6,537 nt of DNA from Opitutales bacterium. Its GTDB lineage: Bacteria; Verrucomicrobiota; Verrucomicrobiia; Opitutales; Oceanipulchritudinaceae. Position numbers and translations under genes: made by a program. The stretch lies in NCBI GenBank assembly GCA_007123395.1, contig SKLD01000550.1, positions 1 through 6,537 of the forward strand, given 5' to 3'. The notes under the pieces are model-generated. The model saw only the letters and a program-made list of their open reading frames with translations, was not told the origin of the DNA and searched no databases. Position 1 is the first letter of the stretch. Each line of letters opens with the position of its first letter. Positions 6,259 to 6,537 of this stretch are shown in pieces.

Positions 6259-6283
6259 AAAATAATAGCTGGCATTTAATTTG
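6259..6283 (+). repeat. Degenerate direct copy of the palindrome unit
   Basis: AAAATAATAGC-TGGCATTTAATTTG (6259-6283) repeats the layout of 6225-6249 (AAAATAAATGCC-CGGCATTTATTTG), with the same flanks but a broken left arm and one extra A. The two 25-bp units start 34 bp apart. TTGCAT (6250-6255) and TTTAAT (6275-6280) with a 19-base spacer could also act as a weak promoter for the transposase. Confidence 0.45.
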
Positions 6284-6325
6284 GGCTTGAAATGGAGGGA
6301 GAGGAAGCTACTGTCTCAATCTGTC

Positions 6326-6537
6326 ATGTATAGACGACCCTACCCAAAGCGGCTTGTCCGGACGGACGGACCGGCGTGTTATCACTGTTACGGCAGGTGT
6401 GTGAACAAGGAGCGGCTGCTCGGCGACGAGGAGGCGAAGGACCGCTTTGTCGCGGAGCTGCGGCGGGTGGCGGACTTCTGCGGGGTGGAGGTGCTGACCT
6501 TCTGCGTGATGTCCAACCACTACCACATCCTCGTGCG
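6326..6537 (+). CDS. IS200-like / REP-associated (Y1, HUH) transposase, N-terminal part
   Basis: Seventy codons are present before the window ends. The HUH metal-binding motif is clear in VMSNHYHILV (61-70; H65, Y66, H67), preceded by the family pattern YHCYGRCVNKERLLG (19-33), where other members have YH-x-x-x-R. Such enzymes cut and rejoin single-stranded DNA through one catalytic tyrosine, which lies in the missing C-terminal part. The ATG at 6326 gives the start MYRRPYPKRLV. A purine-rich stretch (GGAGGGAGAGGAAG, 6294-6307) is somewhat far from it, so an in-frame CTG at 6311 is an alternative. The coding strand is G-rich (73 G and 53 C in 6341-6537), unlike the C-rich + strand genes to the left, which fits a recently acquired element. 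The palindrome upstream is a likely target. Whether it is an autonomous insertion sequence or a domesticated RAYT cannot be decided without the right-hand side. Confidence 0.9.
   Translation, partial: MYRRPYPKRLVRTDGPACYHCYGRCVNKERLLGDEEAKDRFVAELRRVADFCGVEVLTFCVMSNHYHILV

Noticed and set aside
5531..6265. 244-codon + strand open frame opposite DUF2851
   Set aside because: It is low-complexity His, Pro and Arg-rich sequence antisense to conserved DUF2851 motifs.

Overview
The window is GC-rich, gene-dense chromosomal DNA from a Gram-negative bacterium. The best guess is Verrucomicrobiota, close to Opitutales/Puniceicoccales. This rests on a PEP-CTERM/exosortase-type secreted protein, a DUF2851 protein, a TrmH of the 'LEDIYQ.HNASA' type shared with Bacteroidota and Verrucomicrobiota, and a short IS200-like (Y1/HUH) transposase, together with the high GC content. 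The taxonomic call is inference.

Layout, left to right. (1) Positions 1-62 are the first 20 codons of a leftward gene whose N-terminus looks like xylose isomerase (xylA). (2) A 105-bp divergent intergenic region follows. (3) A rightward pair comes next: a YqhD-type iron-family NADPH-dependent aldehyde reductase, then a TrmH-like tRNA 2'-O-methyltransferase whose likely GTG start overlaps the yqhD stop. (4) After a 197-bp spacer stands a single gene for a small PEP-CTERM protein carrying two YX(F/W/Y)XXD repeats, closed by a textbook 12-bp-stem terminator. (5) A second rightward pair has a 12-bp gap: an unrecognised acidic, tryptophan-rich cytoplasmic protein, then an exported protein with the layout of a PhoD-type metallophosphatase but with the expected residues replaced at all four metal-binding motifs. 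(6) A leftward DUF2851 gene converges on it, and the two coding regions overlap by 34 bp. (7) An AT-rich stretch holds a perfect 11-bp-arm palindrome and a degenerate second copy of it. It leads into the truncated 5' end of an IS200-like transposase that runs off the right edge.

How the genes may work together: xylA and yqhD are divergent and may share control in sugar or aldehyde metabolism. trmH is probably just cotranscribed. The PEP-CTERM protein and the PhoD-like pseudo-enzyme are both envelope or secreted proteins, but nothing links them directly. There is no CRISPR array, phage module, rRNA or tRNA. The most unusual items are the metal-site-less PhoD-like protein, the combination of Lipoprotein_15-like repeats with a PEP-CTERM anchor, and the palindrome-marked transposase end next to the DUF2851 start.
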